Below are positions 23,850 through 37,700 of a stretch of DNA of 64,000 bases, piece after piece. This DNA comes from Pseudocercospora fijiensis CIRAD86 (taxonomy: Eukaryota; Ascomycota; Dothideomycetes; Mycosphaerellales; Mycosphaerellaceae): assembly GCF_000340215.1 (NCBI RefSeq), contig NW_006921536.1:3139016-3203015 (forward strand). The letters are read 5' to 3'. Below the pieces are notes generated by a model. The model searched no databases. It was not told the origin of the DNA and saw nothing but the letters and a program-made list of their open reading frames with translations. The position numbers and the translations under genes were made by a program. Numbering within the stretch: the first letter of the stretch is position 1; every line of letters begins with the position of its first letter.

Positions 23850-26800
23850 TATTAACATTTTATAGCGTATCTGCTATATCGACGTCGACTCTATATACTA
23901 CTTTCCCTACTCGCAATACTAGCGCCGACGTACGCTATAGCTATATCCTATTATATTTTACCCTTTTTCCTCTTTTTTTCCTTCTCGAAGCTAAGCGATT
24001 GTTATATATCCTAAGCTCGTACCTATCTGCTTATAACCTATACTGCTTATATAATTACAACCGATACTATTATAAATCGGTACGACTCTATAAAATCTGC
24101 CCTCTAAACGCCGGCCGCGCGAGATACTCTTCTACCTATTTAAATATTAGCCTCCGGAGTCTAGTAATTGTCGATAATAATAACAGTATCTATAGGGGGG
24201 AGGTTTATACTAGTTGTAATCTAGCTTATATATGCTACTATAAGCTACTTCTCGTCGCTGTATCTATTTACCTTATTCCTCGTAGATACGAACTCTTTAA
24301 TAAGGTCGGCCCTAGTAGTATCGGTCTAGCTACTCTAAGTATCGATAAGGATTCTATATGCTATATTGCTAGTGCTTAGGATGTTATCGTAATACTCGGA
24401 GTCTTTTTTCTATATAGCTAGCTACTAAAGATACTACAAAAATGTTAGTCTTATATGCTTAGTAGATAGGGGGGCAGATAGATACGTACTAAGTCTAAAA
24501 CGAAGACATTCTACGGCTTAAAGCTAGCTAGTACAATCTTACTTCTATACCCGTACTAGCGCTGCTTGCTACGCTTAATTCGGATTATATGCCGTAGCGA
24601 TACTATAACCGGCTCGTTATATAGTATTAGTATATAGTCCTAGAGGTAGGGATCCGATAAACCGTAGTCGCGTATCCTAGGAAGTATGTTTTTAATATCC
24701 TATAGTATAAAAGTACTAAGTTCCTTAATTAAGTCCGTATCGCCCCCCCGTAGTACGAGAAGCAGCGATAGAAATATAGTAAAGACCCGCATTATCTTAG
24801 ATACGTATATAAATTTAGCATCTTCCGCTACCTTCTATTCTTCGACCTACTCGCTTAGTGCTTAATCTTCTATAGATTTAAATTGCAAGCCGATATTAAA
24901 ATAGGAATATAGTAGACAATCGATAGCCGGTATACGCGGAGTATTAGGTATAGGTTGCTATATTAGCGTCTTCTTAAGGCGAACTATTTTCGTTAGCAAC
25001 TAAGGGCGAAACTTGTCTAGCGCCCGAGTATCTTTATCCGTAATACTTAGTTCTATTCGACCTACTATCGCGTTAGAGTATTCGGATTGTAAGTACTTAG
25101 AAACCTAATTACTAATATACCTAGCCGAGTCGGAGATATTACTATTATCGCTAAACTAGAAGTTACGTTCTATATCGCGCGTCTCTTTAGTCGATAGCGA
25201 TTAGTCGACGAAATTAAACCGTACTATAGAAGGCGACTAAACAGGGCAGAGGTACCCCTTTATATCGTAGGTATTAACGTATCTCTATACTAAGGCAGTT
25301 GCGATAATAGCTAAATTAGATAGTTTGCTAAAGGGGGTGCTACTTAGGCCGAGAACGAAAGGATAGCCTATAAAACTAGCGACGGCAGTCCACTCTTTAG
25401 CGCTATATATCTTAGTAATATAAAACTCGTCGACGATAATAGTCGTAGCTAGTATACGAAGTAGCGGCAGTTTCGAATTAGATTTCTCCGACCGTGTCTA
25501 GGACTTCTATTTCTTAGCTCGTTCGTACGTTATAAAATCTAGTACGTTAGATATTATAGTCGAGGTAGTAAGGACGATCTATTTATAGTACTATAAACAA
25601 GGGGGTACTTCTATATCCTCGTATTTAAGCAATAAGCGTACCGGGACGCCTTTTTTAAACTACTACTTATCTACAACCTTTGTACCGAACACCTATTCTA
25701 GTTCTAGCCGAGTCGGGAGCGCTATATAATCGAGATAAAGAACGTCCTCGATATACACGACCTAGTTATAGTTCTACGGACTAGCTCTATTGCGTCTCTT
25801 ATCTTTCGTTAGCTTACTAGAGTCTTTTATAAGACATACGAATATAGCTCTAGGTAGTATAAAGTTGTCGATCTTATATATCTAGTTTTCGGCTAGCTAC
25901 TTCGGAACATAGACAATATAAACGCTAGGGCGGATAACCGGCTTTGTACCGCTAGCTAATACCTACGGATCGAACGCAATTTTCTTATTTAGCCGAAGTC
26001 CTAGGTTAACCGACGAATTAGATAGCCGAAAGGGATAGGCGTTAGTAGTTAATAGCCCGTTATTACTCTATACCCTCTACTATATCGAGGTTATAGCGAC
26101 GTACCCTAACGTATATACCGTCTTACCTATACCTACGTCTATACCGCCGATATAGAAGTCCGCGCTAGTAACGGAAGCTAGAAGCGTCTAGGTAATTATA
26201 TAGAATTAGTAAGACTTTAACGGACGAGTCGATCTCTAATTAGGCGGAATAACGCCTATATACGGCGAAGTCTAAGAGGGATCGAGCAGTCTAAAATCGT
26301 ATATTAACTTAAAGTTCTTAGCGTCGAGATAGGAGTATACGTTACTAGACAACTGCTTCTCGACGTCGGTTTCTATATCTAAATCTATCGACTAGCTAGG
26401 TATCGCCGACGAGATCTAATCGACAAAATCTACTAACGTCTAGATCGGTAGAGGGTCGGCTTAGACTTCTACTTGCGTACCCGGTAGTCGTACGGCGAGT
26501 TTAGGCTCGTTCGGATCTAGTAGCGATACGATCTAACTCGGTAACGACTCGATCTATTTCTAGCGAATTCGATCTCGCTTCGAGTCGATTATATCTCCGG
26601 CCTTCTTACTATTAGTATTGTCGGCTTTGCTCGATTTAATTTTTCTATTATCCTTAGTATTATTACTAGTATTTGTCTACGCCGGAGGTTGTGCTAGGGA
26701 TAGTACTAGTCTATTTAAAGTGTACTATATCTTAGGCAGAGTAGAAGCAATATAGGCCTTTACCGTATACTCTATCGTATCGGGCTATACGGAATAGACG

Positions 26801-28320
26801 GCCGTTCGAACCGAATCGTCGAAGGCGACTAGAAGTAAAGCAGTGTTCCTATTATAACCGTTGTCGCGGAGCACCTCCTTAACTGCCTTATCGACAGCCT
26901 ACTAAATCGCTATTATATCCGCGGCGACGTCGGCTATAGCTTTTCGCGCAGCTGCCTACTAAGCTGCCTTCTGCTCTTTATATATCCTCCGGAATCTATC
27001 TGCGATAAGCTGTTTATAGCGCTCGCGATCGGCGCGATCCTTACGAGCGAGTCGGTCGTCCTTAGCTTACTTAATAGCCGATTTCGTAGGCGACTGCGGA
27101 CCCTAACCGACATTGATTTCGGCAGGATTACCGGCTATAGAAGCACCGTACTAAGCTAGGTCGATAGTTCTAGAAGCCTTAAGTAGGGACGGTCGACGAT
27201 ATATAGAAGGTATCCTAGTATAGTCCGTTATATTTTTGCCGACGAGGAAATCGAGTCTAGTAGAAATCCTAGTATCTAAGCTGTTATATATCTCTATAGC
27301 TAGGGAGTAGAATATCGGATTAGTCTTGCATTTAGAAAGACCTTTAGGGCCGCGAGCTAGATCGATTACTGCGAAGAATTCGTACTTCTACTATTCGGGC
27401 GATAGCAATAACTCTCGTACGAGCTAGAGCCGTAACAAATCCTTTATACTAATATTATTAGAAGTCTTCGATTGCAGGACAGACTAATTTAGGCTAAATA
27501 CGTCGTAGTCTGCCGTTAAAGGTAACCGCTAGTCGACAATACTAAACTATAACGTAATCTTAGCCTAGTCCGGCTTAATAGGGCGTAGCGCGTCGGACAT
27601 TACTAGATTAGTATCCTTGCTACCGTACGAATCTCCTAGCGTTATTCTCTTAAATACCCGACCGGCTTTACTAGTCTTACTAGTAGAGGCAGAACTTGCT
27701 CTACGCTTAGGTATAGAGGGCGTAGTTTATCGGGATCTATTAGTCTCGCTCTCGGATACGTCTTCCTCTTTAGCATTATTACCGGCCGGCGGGGTAAACT
27801 TGTCCCTTATAACCTTCTATATAAGGCGGCATACTAAGTAGACTATAGACCTCTAAATTTCATTATTCGGACTATTTGTATTATCCTACGGAAGCATTCC
27901 CCTAACGTACTACTTCGGAGCCTATTTAGGATCTTTAAAGTACTATTCGGGCATTAATAGCGTACGTCTAGGTTTAGTAGGATAGTTGAGGTTGCTAGCA
28001 ATAGCGTATACTATAGCTTTCTCCTCCTTATAATGCCCCTTAACGGGCTAGCGACTCTACTTCCCCTTTAACTAGTTAAATAAAAAATGTTTCTCTAGAT
28101 ACGGAAGGAGCCTTTTTATTACTAACGTAAGAAGAGGCTTATCGATGCTATACAGGTTTAGTATAACATATTTAGGGACGTCTTTGCCGCTATTTAAGGC
28201 TTTAATTAGTAGCTCGTTGTCCTTTAGCTAGTCCTCGACATTCGTAGAGACTACTATCTCGGTAAAGGTAGTAGGCGACGAGTTTGTAACTAGTATATAG
28301 CATTAGCATATAATAGGTTA
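23850..28320 (-). pseudogene. SNF2-type helicase of the 24-kb element, RIP-killed
   Basis: One minus-strand frame of about 1,480 codons, broken by Gln/Trp-type stops. The N-terminal ~400 codons (VVSTNVED.LKDNELLIKAL, KDVPKYVILNLYSIDKPLLT, then a Ser/Thr/Lys-rich linker to MSDALRPIKPDQAKITL near 27600) match no family I know. ATPase lobe 1 follows: motif I GGIDVGIGKTVYTLGYVAI near 26130, motif II IIVDEFYITK near 25440, motif III FVLGLSSTPLANYL. Lobe 2 ends near 23850-24380 with TTSINL (motif V) and IQIGRRVSRAAG (motif VI, Q-x-x-G-R-x-x-R). The order and wording of motifs are those of SNF2/SF2 ATPases. The 178-aa plus-strand open frame at 23843-24379 is an antisense shadow of lobe 2. It could have remodelled chromatin or aided transposition; inactive now. 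Confidence 0.7.
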
Positions 28321-28429
28321 TACTAATTAGTAATACTTATATAACAGAGGTTAGGGACTATAGATCGATAACGACGTATACTATCCGAAAGTAGCAGATA
28401 AACTAATAGAGTTAGTAAAATTCGCTATA

Positions 28430-28491
28430 CGTTAGGGTCGGCGGAGGTAAGAATAGGAGTAGAGAGCTACTTATACCCGCCGACCCTAACG
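28430..28491. repeat. Short hairpin (15-bp perfect stem)
   Basis: CGTTAGGGTCGGCGG at 28430-28444 pairs with CCGCCGACCCTAACG at 28477-28491 across a 32-nt loop. It lies just upstream of the helicase gene, between divergent genes. Confidence 0.7.
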
Positions 28492-31400
28492 CAAGCCGTT
28501 AGAGTTGCGTTATATAACGAGTGTCTATATATACTAGCTTAACGCTAGTCGAGTACGACGGCTAAGTTACATAGTGCGGCCTATATGCGAGTTAGAATAG
28601 GGCATTAGCGAAGGAAATAACATACTATATATACGATAGGGAGGGTAAGGGGGTATATATATATAGAACAGGTATATTAGTGCGAGTTAATAGTAAATAT
28701 TAAAGAAGGCAGTAATAAGGAAAGGTAACGACCTTAAATGCCTGCCTTATAACTAGGTCGGTTAGCGAGTCGGGCCTAACTAGCTAATAAATCGACGAAG
28801 TAAGACATCTAGCGCTTAAGCATATAATAGTTTAGTTACGTAACTAGTAACCGAAGTAATAAGGCTGCAGATAATCGTTATAGTATAAACCCCTATACGA
28901 TAGACGGTTCTAGATGCAGGACTAATAAGTCGTAGTAAATATAGTACTACGTAACAAGTAATCGAAAGTTAGTAATATAAATATAAGCCTATCTATAGCA
29001 GAGTTGCGACTGCGATCGCCGGCGCGAGACGCGAGTGCTTATAAGCTACGCAATGTAGCTAAATTAACCGATCTATATCCTTATAGTAACTAACAATTAT
29101 TATACGATAGCGAGTAGACTAGACCCGCTATAGTACGAGGGTATAGGCTAGTAAGGCGGTTAGTCTTAGGACCCGAGAGTAGGGCATATAGATAGTTCGA
29201 GCTAACGATTAAGATAGTATGTTTTCTATAGATGCTACTAACTCTATCGGCGGCGAAAAGGCATATATTTAGCTATAACGAGTAGCAAACAAAGGCATAA
29301 AACGATCGAAATATTCTATAGATCGTGCACTAGAGTAGTAGTCTAAGTAGGAGGCCGAATAAACGACTATATATAAATCCGCGGCAACATAATACACTAG
29401 GCGTAAGGTTAAGAAGCGAGATAATAGATAACGTAATTTGCCGAACCCGCTACCGAAGTTAGTAATAGAGGATATAGAAGTTGCCTAGTAGGCTTAGCAC
29501 CCGATTCGATACCGAATTAGGGCCCGAGTCGGTATTAGCAAACCCCGCGACTAGAGTAGTTCTAGTTTCTACTGCTAACTAACGTCGACTTTCTACTATA
29601 CTATATATATAACTACCGCCTTCGAGAATGCTACGTACTTAACTACCTCGCGATTAATATTTAATAGGCGGTATTACTCGCAGCCTTAGCCTATCGCCGT
29701 CGATATACTACGCATTTTACGCTAGCGTCGAGAGGTCAATTTAGGAGTCTAGTTAGATTAGTAGCACGTTCCGATTACTATTATTACTAGAACGCCGAAG
29801 GACGCAAGGTTACCTATACGACCTAGTATTAATAGACGAGAAATACGAAGAAGAGTTCCCTAAGGTAGTAAAGTAGATCTATACGGTAGAGGGACAGACT
29901 GCGTTTAGGTACCTAGTATATAAGATTTGTTCTAATTATCGCCGACAGACGAGACGAAAAACGGTACGCGTAACAACGTATAGAGTCGGCGATACTAGCG
30001 ATTGCGCGGAAATTGCTATATCTACGGATACTAGACTAGCGATACTAGAAGGATCTAGAGCGGTGCCGCCGTACCGCGTACTAAATAATGTGTAGTAGAG
30101 TATAGTTATAGTATAAGAGCAGAATAGGAAGGTAAAACCTATATATCGACTATATAAACTCGATTATCGCTAGCCTATAGTTAGAGGCCGCGCGTTAGTA
30201 GGAGTCGATAATATAGATCTCGAACGATTAGTTAAGATACTGCAGGTAGATTATAGTTTCGAAGCCGGCGTCGACGCCTTGCATTAGATAAGCGACTAAC
30301 ATAGACACGTTCGAATTAATAACGAGCGACAGTAGAGGGCTAGTCTATCCGACATATTAGGCAGAGGCCTATAGCTGCGATTTGCAATCTATAGGTAAAT
30401 TAAGGAGGTAGAACGAGCGTAAATATAAACGCAGAAAAGCAAGATAAATAATTAATTTTACTAAGTCCGATATAGAAGTCCTACTCTAATAGTAATAGGC
30501 ACTAATCTATTTATTAAACGGAAGGCAAGATACCCCGACTACGATAAGCACTACGCTTTAATCTTAGACATATACTAATATATAGTAAGCATATCACATA
30601 TAGCAGTCTTAAGCGCCGCGATCTCTTCCTTTATCTATTTAATCTCGGCCTATATTTAAGCACCCTAATCGCGCTGTAGCAATAGCGGACTCGGGGTAGC
30701 GCGATAGTTAAGGAAAGGCTAAATCGGCTGCGACTAGCAGTCGTCGTACTAGGGTAGATTACATACCTCTAGCTAATCTAGTTAGAATTGCATCTATCGA
30801 GTATAGGGCCTCTACGGTATTATTAACCTCGAATTAGCTAAACACGCCGATAGAGATAGTTCTAACTAACCCGTAATGCTACGAGGCGGCTTCGAAGGTA
30901 TGTGTTCGACCTAGCGGATTAGCTAACGCCGATTAATTTACCGATAAAGAATATATATCTATATATACCGTAGTAGCGACCGAGCGAGGAATAAATAGTC
31001 TAAATACGCCGATTGCTTTAGTGCAATGTTAATAGTGTTGCTATATACCGTCGGCATAGACTACAATAATTACCGCTAGACTAATAATAGCGCTAGATTA
31101 GTAGTTCCCGAATCCGACTCGCGACCGAATCGGGCTAGCGTCGATAAGGTACGAAAATAGCGAATAGTCTATAGGCTACGATTATGCTTTAGCGTTAGCG
31201 GGGCATATCCGATAGGACTAATAAGCGATTATAGACAGCGACTCGGGCAGTCTGTATAGGAGCAGAAGATAAAACCGCAATTTAATACCCCCTTTTTCGT
31301 AGGGTAAACAAGCACGAAGACGCGTATAGTCTAATATATACTACGTTAGATTCGCAATAATACTACTACTCGTTATAGTACACTTAGGATAGGTCGCAAC

Positions 31401-33299
31401 TACGAAGAAGATAAATACAGAACTAAGTCGTTATCTAACTCGATAGAGTCGGATAGGGATACTAGATTCGAAGAAGAAAACGGGGAGGATACTCGTTTAT
31501 ATATAGCGACTAGCATTAGATCGAAATTTATAAAGGTAACGTATACTAGAGCACGGTAACAGAGGACTAACGTAACTAGTATAAGGGTAAGAATAGCAAA
31601 GATCCGGCAAGGCTAAAACGGAAGCATAGCGACGATAGGGCGGATTAGAGCGACGATATAAAGCTATTAAAACGACGTAAGAAGCGAGACAAAGGCTTAA
31701 CGACTTCTAGTAAAGAACGTTTAAATCGAAAGAAGGGCTTACTCGAAGCAAGGGAGCAAATCTTGTATAACGAGACGCGTCGTAAACTATTCGCTATTAC
31801 GTTAACTAGGGCCCGAGGATATAAGACGATGTTTCCTACTACCTAAACCCTAGTATAGGTAGACGAAACAATTAAGGAGGTATATAGTAAAAACTACGAT
31901 CGATTACTAGCTTTACGTACAATAGTACTATAGCCGGGTAGCTATATACCGTCGAGAGACGTAGTCTAAGCAGTCGGTAGAGATCCCGATATAATAGTAT
32001 TAAGACTAATATTAGAATAGTTGCGAGAAGCTATACGAAAGGAGCGAGGCTATATTAATACCTATATCCGATTAACCTTAATAAACCAAGCACCGATCGT
32101 AATAACCGACACTCTAAAAAGGATAGTATACGCTAAGAGGATGCTCGATAACTAAATCTTCGAGTGCTACGACGAGAAACTAGTAAGACCCTCTCTAAAA
32201 TAGCATAGTTACTAGATAATAGCTAACGGTCGATATATGCTACGTACTACCTTAGTAAGCTTATATACAAATGTCTAGCGGGTATGCTACTCCGGTAGGA
32301 TCGGCGAGGCTAGAAGACATATATTAAATAGTACTACTATAAAGTTACCCCTTTTATAATATTATCTACCGCTACGGTACTCGGTAGAATACTAACCGGA
32401 TAGTCGATAGAGTCGTATTTAACTAAAGTTAGAGGTAAAGCGATCTAGCTAGCCCTAGATTACAAGTTAATATACTAGCTGTTCCTAGATCGGATAACTA
32501 CGTAGAATGCGACGGATTAAGCTACTTATAACCTTCGGTTGTCGAAAGCGCAGAAGATATACGTACGGTATATAGGTAGAGTATAGGATACCCCTAAATT
32601 ATTAATAAATAACTTCGAGAGCGTACGTAACAATATCGATGCACTTATAGCAATCGACGTCGTTTTAGATTCCGACGATAAAGGCGGATCGATCGAGCGC
32701 TATAGTAAGAGTAGTCTACGAGCGCTGTGTTTCTCTTACCTACTAATATAATCGATAGGTCCTAAAGCGTCTACTAGGCAACAATTAAGTAAACAACTTA
32801 AAGCCGGCGATAATGCGATAGATAGGTTAGCGGAGGCGGAGGCCCTACCTAAGAAAAACGATATTAGACTACCTATACTATAGAGCAGTTTCTAAGCGAT
32901 AGATTAGGAGCCGACGGGGGCTACTAATCCGTTTACTTCGGTACGGGGAGGCAACGGTATAAGTGCAACCGAGACAATAGAATATAATAGAACTAAAGAC
33001 AATTAATACTAAAGGTATAGATACACCGCGGTAATAGCAATAGGGAAGGATTACGCGCTAATTACTATAAGAATAGTAGGTATTCCGACTAGTCTTATAT
33101 AGATAGATAGATAGATATTTCATTTGCCTGTTGTAGTGCCTTTCGGCCTATACAGGTCTGTTTCTATGTATTGTTTTAGATAGGAAACCAACTTAGTTAG
33201 TAAAAACCTCCCTCCTGTCCTATTTATAAGTGTTGATCTTCCTCGTTTCCTTATTTTCCTTCCTCTAGGGTATACTAGTGTTATAGTTGTTACCCTCTG

Positions 33300-36200
33300 A
33301 CTACCTTGCCTACTACCCTGCCCTTCTTTCCCCCTCTTCTTCCCTCCTTCTTATCTACTCCTTAGTTTCCCTTACTAGTACGAATTGTTGTACAAATCCC
33401 TATTTAATAATCCACTTCACTATCCTCTTTAGGTCTTCTTTACTCTAGATTAGCTTGTCGTATTCCCTTTCTATTGCTTTTAGTCTCTAATTACTTCTAC
33501 CTTCTAACTATTAAGGGCAGACTAGTAGTATATACTTAGGGTTCTGAGATTAGTAGCTATATTAGCAAGCCCTGCTTTCAATTCCTAGGACGTTTCTTCT
33601 AAACAGGTAAGATCTGAATCCAATGTGTTTAGATCTGATTTAGATAGCTAGGCTTGCCTCGGCCCTATTTAGGTCCTTATAGAGCTAGTAGTTATATTGA
33701 CTAAATTTGATTAGTGCCTTTAGGGTTCCTAGTCTAACTTGTGTTTTGTTCTATTCCTACTCCTATAGGTATCTAGCTATTAATTCTACTAGGCTTTGTT
33801 TCTCTCTCTTTAGTTTGTCTTCCTTTAGCCTTATATTTAGTCCCTAAAGCTCTTTCTCTAGCATTTCTCTTGTTAAGACTCTATAGTGCTCTAGGTCTTT
33901 GACTTTCTAGGGAGTCATTTATAGTCTATCTCGCCTCCTAGTCCTAATGTACTAGGCTTTTATCTTGTCTAGTGCCTTTTGGATAGTCTATTAGGCTAGG
34001 TATTCTATTATCTTTACTATATATTGGTGTCTTAGTCCCTTGAAGTATTGTTTAACTAGTAGGATCCCTAATTCTATTTCCACTACCCTTGTAGGTATAG
34101 TTTTATATGCCCCTAGGATTTTCTTTAGGCCTTGGGTTTAGGACCTGCTAACTAGTTGCTCGATCCTCTTTAGTGTTTTCTCCTAGGCTGTCTATATCTG
34201 TACTCTATATAGTATTACTAGCTTAACAATTGCTTTATATATAACTTTAGCTTTCTCGAATATAGCCCCCTATATAGAGGCTATAAGCCTATTAATGGAT
34301 TGCATATTAGTATCTGCCCTCTACTTTGCCTTCTTTACTTATAGTCCCTAATTTAGTTTTAGGTCTAGCTAGATCCCTAGTACCCTAAGCTCTGCTAATA
34401 GTTAGGTTTCAAAGCCTTAGATAGTAATTGATTGCTTTATATTATAGGTTGATTTAGCCTTACTAAAGTGGATGAGCTAGTATTTTTCTAGGGCGAATTT
34501 TGCTCTATATCTCTTTGCCTATTTTTTATACTCCTAGTGCTTCTCTTCTAGGATCTTGCAGTTGGTTTCTGTTGTCTTAGACTAGGCTAGGATATTTATA
34601 TTATCTACAAACCCTAATACTAATATGTTTCTTAATTCTAGGAGTAGGAGTAGGTCTGCTATAAAGATAAGGAAGAGGATTAGGGAGAGTATTAATCCTT
34701 AAGGGATTCCCTTTTCAGTTAGTATTAGGTCTGATTTGAATTTGCCTAGAATAAGCTGTATTGACCTTTCCTATAGGAAGGACTAGATAAATTAGACTAT
34801 CTAGTTTAGTATAGCCTTCTATTTAAGTATATATAGGAGCCTTTTATAGGAGACATTGTTAAAGGCTCCTAAGATGTTAAGGGAGAGGAGGGTTGCTACC
34901 TAGTTTTAACTATAGTGCTAGATATGCTTAATCTGTTCTATAATTAGTTCTATAGCTATTAGTGTTAACCTCTTCTTTCTTCCTCCTATCTAGCCTTTAG
35001 GAAGGATGTTCCTTTCCTCGGTAAAGATTGTTAGCCTTTTAGCGATAATTTTTTCTAGCACCTTGCCTATTATATTAAGTAGGGCTATTAGTCTGTAGGC
35101 CTTGAGCTACGTATAGTCTTCCTTCTAGGGCTTCCTTAGCACTACTGTTAGGGACTTCCTAAATGGTCTTAGGTAGTGTCCTAGTGTTAGGCTTTATAAA
35201 AAGATATTAGCTAGTGCTAGGGCTAGCCCCTTCCTATATACTTTTAGAAGTTTGTTGTAGATCTTGTCTTCTCCTAGTACCTTATTGCCTAGAATTTTCT
35301 TTAGGATCCTTTTAATAGTTTCGGGTTTAACCTAGGTGTCTCTTAGTGTACCTAGTAGTAGAGTCTCTTGTTCTTTCTCCTTTATGTCTAATAGGTCTAC
35401 TTATACTTTTCTATAGAAGAAGTGTTAGCCTAGGGCTCTTACTTTCCCTTCTATTGTAGTCTGTATTTGTCCTTATTAGTCTATAATGTCCGGGAATTGT
35501 AGTAGTATATCTTTATCCTGTTTAGGTCTCCTTGCCTATTTAGCTATCCTCTATATCTCTTCTAGTTTCTTTATAATTATTCCTATTATAGATCTCTATT
35601 CTTGTATCTTATCCTTCTTAATCTAGATCTTCTTTTCCTAGTAGGCTTTATTATAGTTGTCCTATACTTTCTAGGTATAGGTTTATATCTACTACCTCCT
35701 AGCCTTCCTTGCTGCTTTAACCTTCCTTATATACTTACTAGTCTAGTATAGTTACTAGTATAGTAAATGTTTCTTTGCTAGGGTATACTTTCTAGCTACC
35801 TGTTTTAGGATTCCTATTAGTTCTTCTACTGCCTTATTAATGTCCTCTAGCCTTAGGAGGTGCTTTGTTAAGAGTTCCTCTAGTTTTAGGTCCCTTTCTA
35901 GTTCCTCCTTAATCCTATCCTATTAAGCACCTTTCTAGTTAAGCTTCTCCTCTAGTTCCCTTTCCTAATTAGCTTAGACATTTAGCTCAATCTATACCGG
36001 GAAGTGGTCTAATGATTCTTCTAGCTCCTAGTTGACCCTATATCTTGTAATCCTGTTCCTAATCTAATATAATATAAAGTATAGGTCTAGTGTGCTGCTG
36101 CTTCCTCTTGCCTCCTAAGTAATTAGTCCCTTTAGGGTGACAATTTCTATTCCTTCCCTCTCTAATATATTAATTAGTCTTCCTGCTAGGAAGTAGTAGG

Positions 36201-36650
36201 CTAGGGTAAAGTCTAAGCCCTAGAGGGGGTAGTAGAGGTTGAAATCCCTAAGTAGGATTTGGTAGGTGTTCCCCTAGATAACTCTAGGTAGTCTTTCTAG
36301 GGTTTTTAGTTAGGTACTGCTTCTTAAGTCTAGTAGTAGGTTATATATATAGTAGACTTGGAGTGTACCTTAGGATGTCTCTACTTAAACTAATGTTAGG
36401 TCCCTATCCTCCTATAGTATAGCCTACTAGGTTTCTATATCTATCTCCTTGCTAATATAGATATATGTCCTTAGGGCTCCCTAGTTGTAGATAATTAGGT
36501 AGTATCTTAGGTCTTTAACTGTTGCTAGTCTCTTTATATATAGGTTAAGCTAGGGCTCTTAGATTGTAATAATGTAATATTCTTTTAGGTTTAGTGCTTA
36601 AAGGAAGCTCCTCTATACTTTGTCTTTACTCTTGTTAATATTGTACTATA
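33300..36650 (-). pseudogene. LINE ORF2 (endonuclease-reverse transcriptase) remnant
   Basis: From right to left: the end of an endonuclease domain (ELEESLDHFPV near 36000), a Lys/Glu-rich linker, then the RT core: LKAYRLIALLNIIGKVLEKI near 35080, LLSLNILGAFNNVSYKRLLY near 34850, ILTEKGIP.GLILSLILFL near 34690 and GFVDNINILA near 34600, where active enzymes have FVDD. Catalytic Asp-to-Asn and Trp/Gln-to-stop changes show it is inactive. Confidence 0.85.
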
Positions 36651-36749
36651 TAATGTTCAGTGATGTTGTAATGTTTATTAGGTTTTATCTATATTATTTC
36701 CCTATAAGTTTTCCTTTAGTCTTCCCTTACTTTAGACTAACATTTAACT

Positions 36750-37700
36750 AAGCTTTATCTACCCTGCTTCCTTTCCTACAATGTTAAGGTATCTTAGTCT
36801 CCCTAGTTGCTAGTAACTCTCTTATGCTAGTAAGGCCCTAAATATAAACCTATTATCTTATCTAGACCTCTTTTATAGTACTTAGCTAGGTTGCTTCTAT
36901 ACCTAGCTGCCCTAGCTTATTATGTATCTTTTTAGTATATTGATTCTAGCTTCCTTTGCCTTCCTAGCTGCCTATATTCTTACTAGGCATTCCTTCGCCT
37001 AAGAGGGGTGTCTTTTAGTGTAGTATGCATATCTTGCCTCTCCCTTATATACTTTGTATTCTTTAACCTAGTAATCCCCTATATAATAGGAGCAGGTGTT
37101 AGTTGTCTTTATGCACTTAGCTGCTAAGTATCTATAGTATTAATATTTGAAGCACTGCATTATCCTATAGTTGCTTCTATGTATCTCTGTTTCTAATCTT
37201 TTAAAGTCCTAGAATAACCCCTAGTCTAGTACTATATTAGCTTGCTCTACACTCCCTACCTAGATAATTAGGGAAGACTGCTTCTTAGTCTCTTTAATTT
37301 TCCTTTTAATCTATGCCACTTTTGTAATCTTTAGGCCTAGGTATATAGCTTAGTTTTGTCTCTATAGGCTCTTAATATCCTGTTCTTCCTTAAAGCTTCT
37401 TATTATGCTATAGGCTATAATTATAAATTGCTATTAGGAGACCTTTGCTGTTTTCCCTATCTTGGTTGTCTATTCTTTTTATATTTCTAGCTTCTTTTTG
37501 TCCTGCTCTTATGCTATAAATAGCTTAATTACCCCTTTACCTTCGTTCCTAGCCCTAATTACTTCTTTAACTACAATTCTTTCTACAATCTCTTTCCCTA
37601 TAAGTCCTTAGATTTCCTTTTACTCCTATAGGTCCGTAATATAGACTCTAACTACTGTCCTCGGGGGTTTTGGCGCCTCCTAACTAGCTACTACTACCTA
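36750..37700 (-). pseudogene. LINE ORF1 (gag-like, CCHC) remnant
   Basis: Near 37040-37160 the minus strand reads MQCFKY.YYRYLAAKC and NTCSYYIGDY, fitting two C-x2-C-x4-H-x4-C knuckles with Cys/His changed to Tyr. The upstream part is Lys/Glu-rich. Zinc-knuckle ORF1 proteins are typical of Tad-like fungal LINEs. Confidence 0.6.

Noticed and set aside
23843..24379. 178-aa open frame on the plus strand, the longest uninterrupted frame in the RIP block
   Set aside because: It is antisense to helicase lobe 2, whose minus-strand reading has motifs V and VI and far better amino-acid composition.
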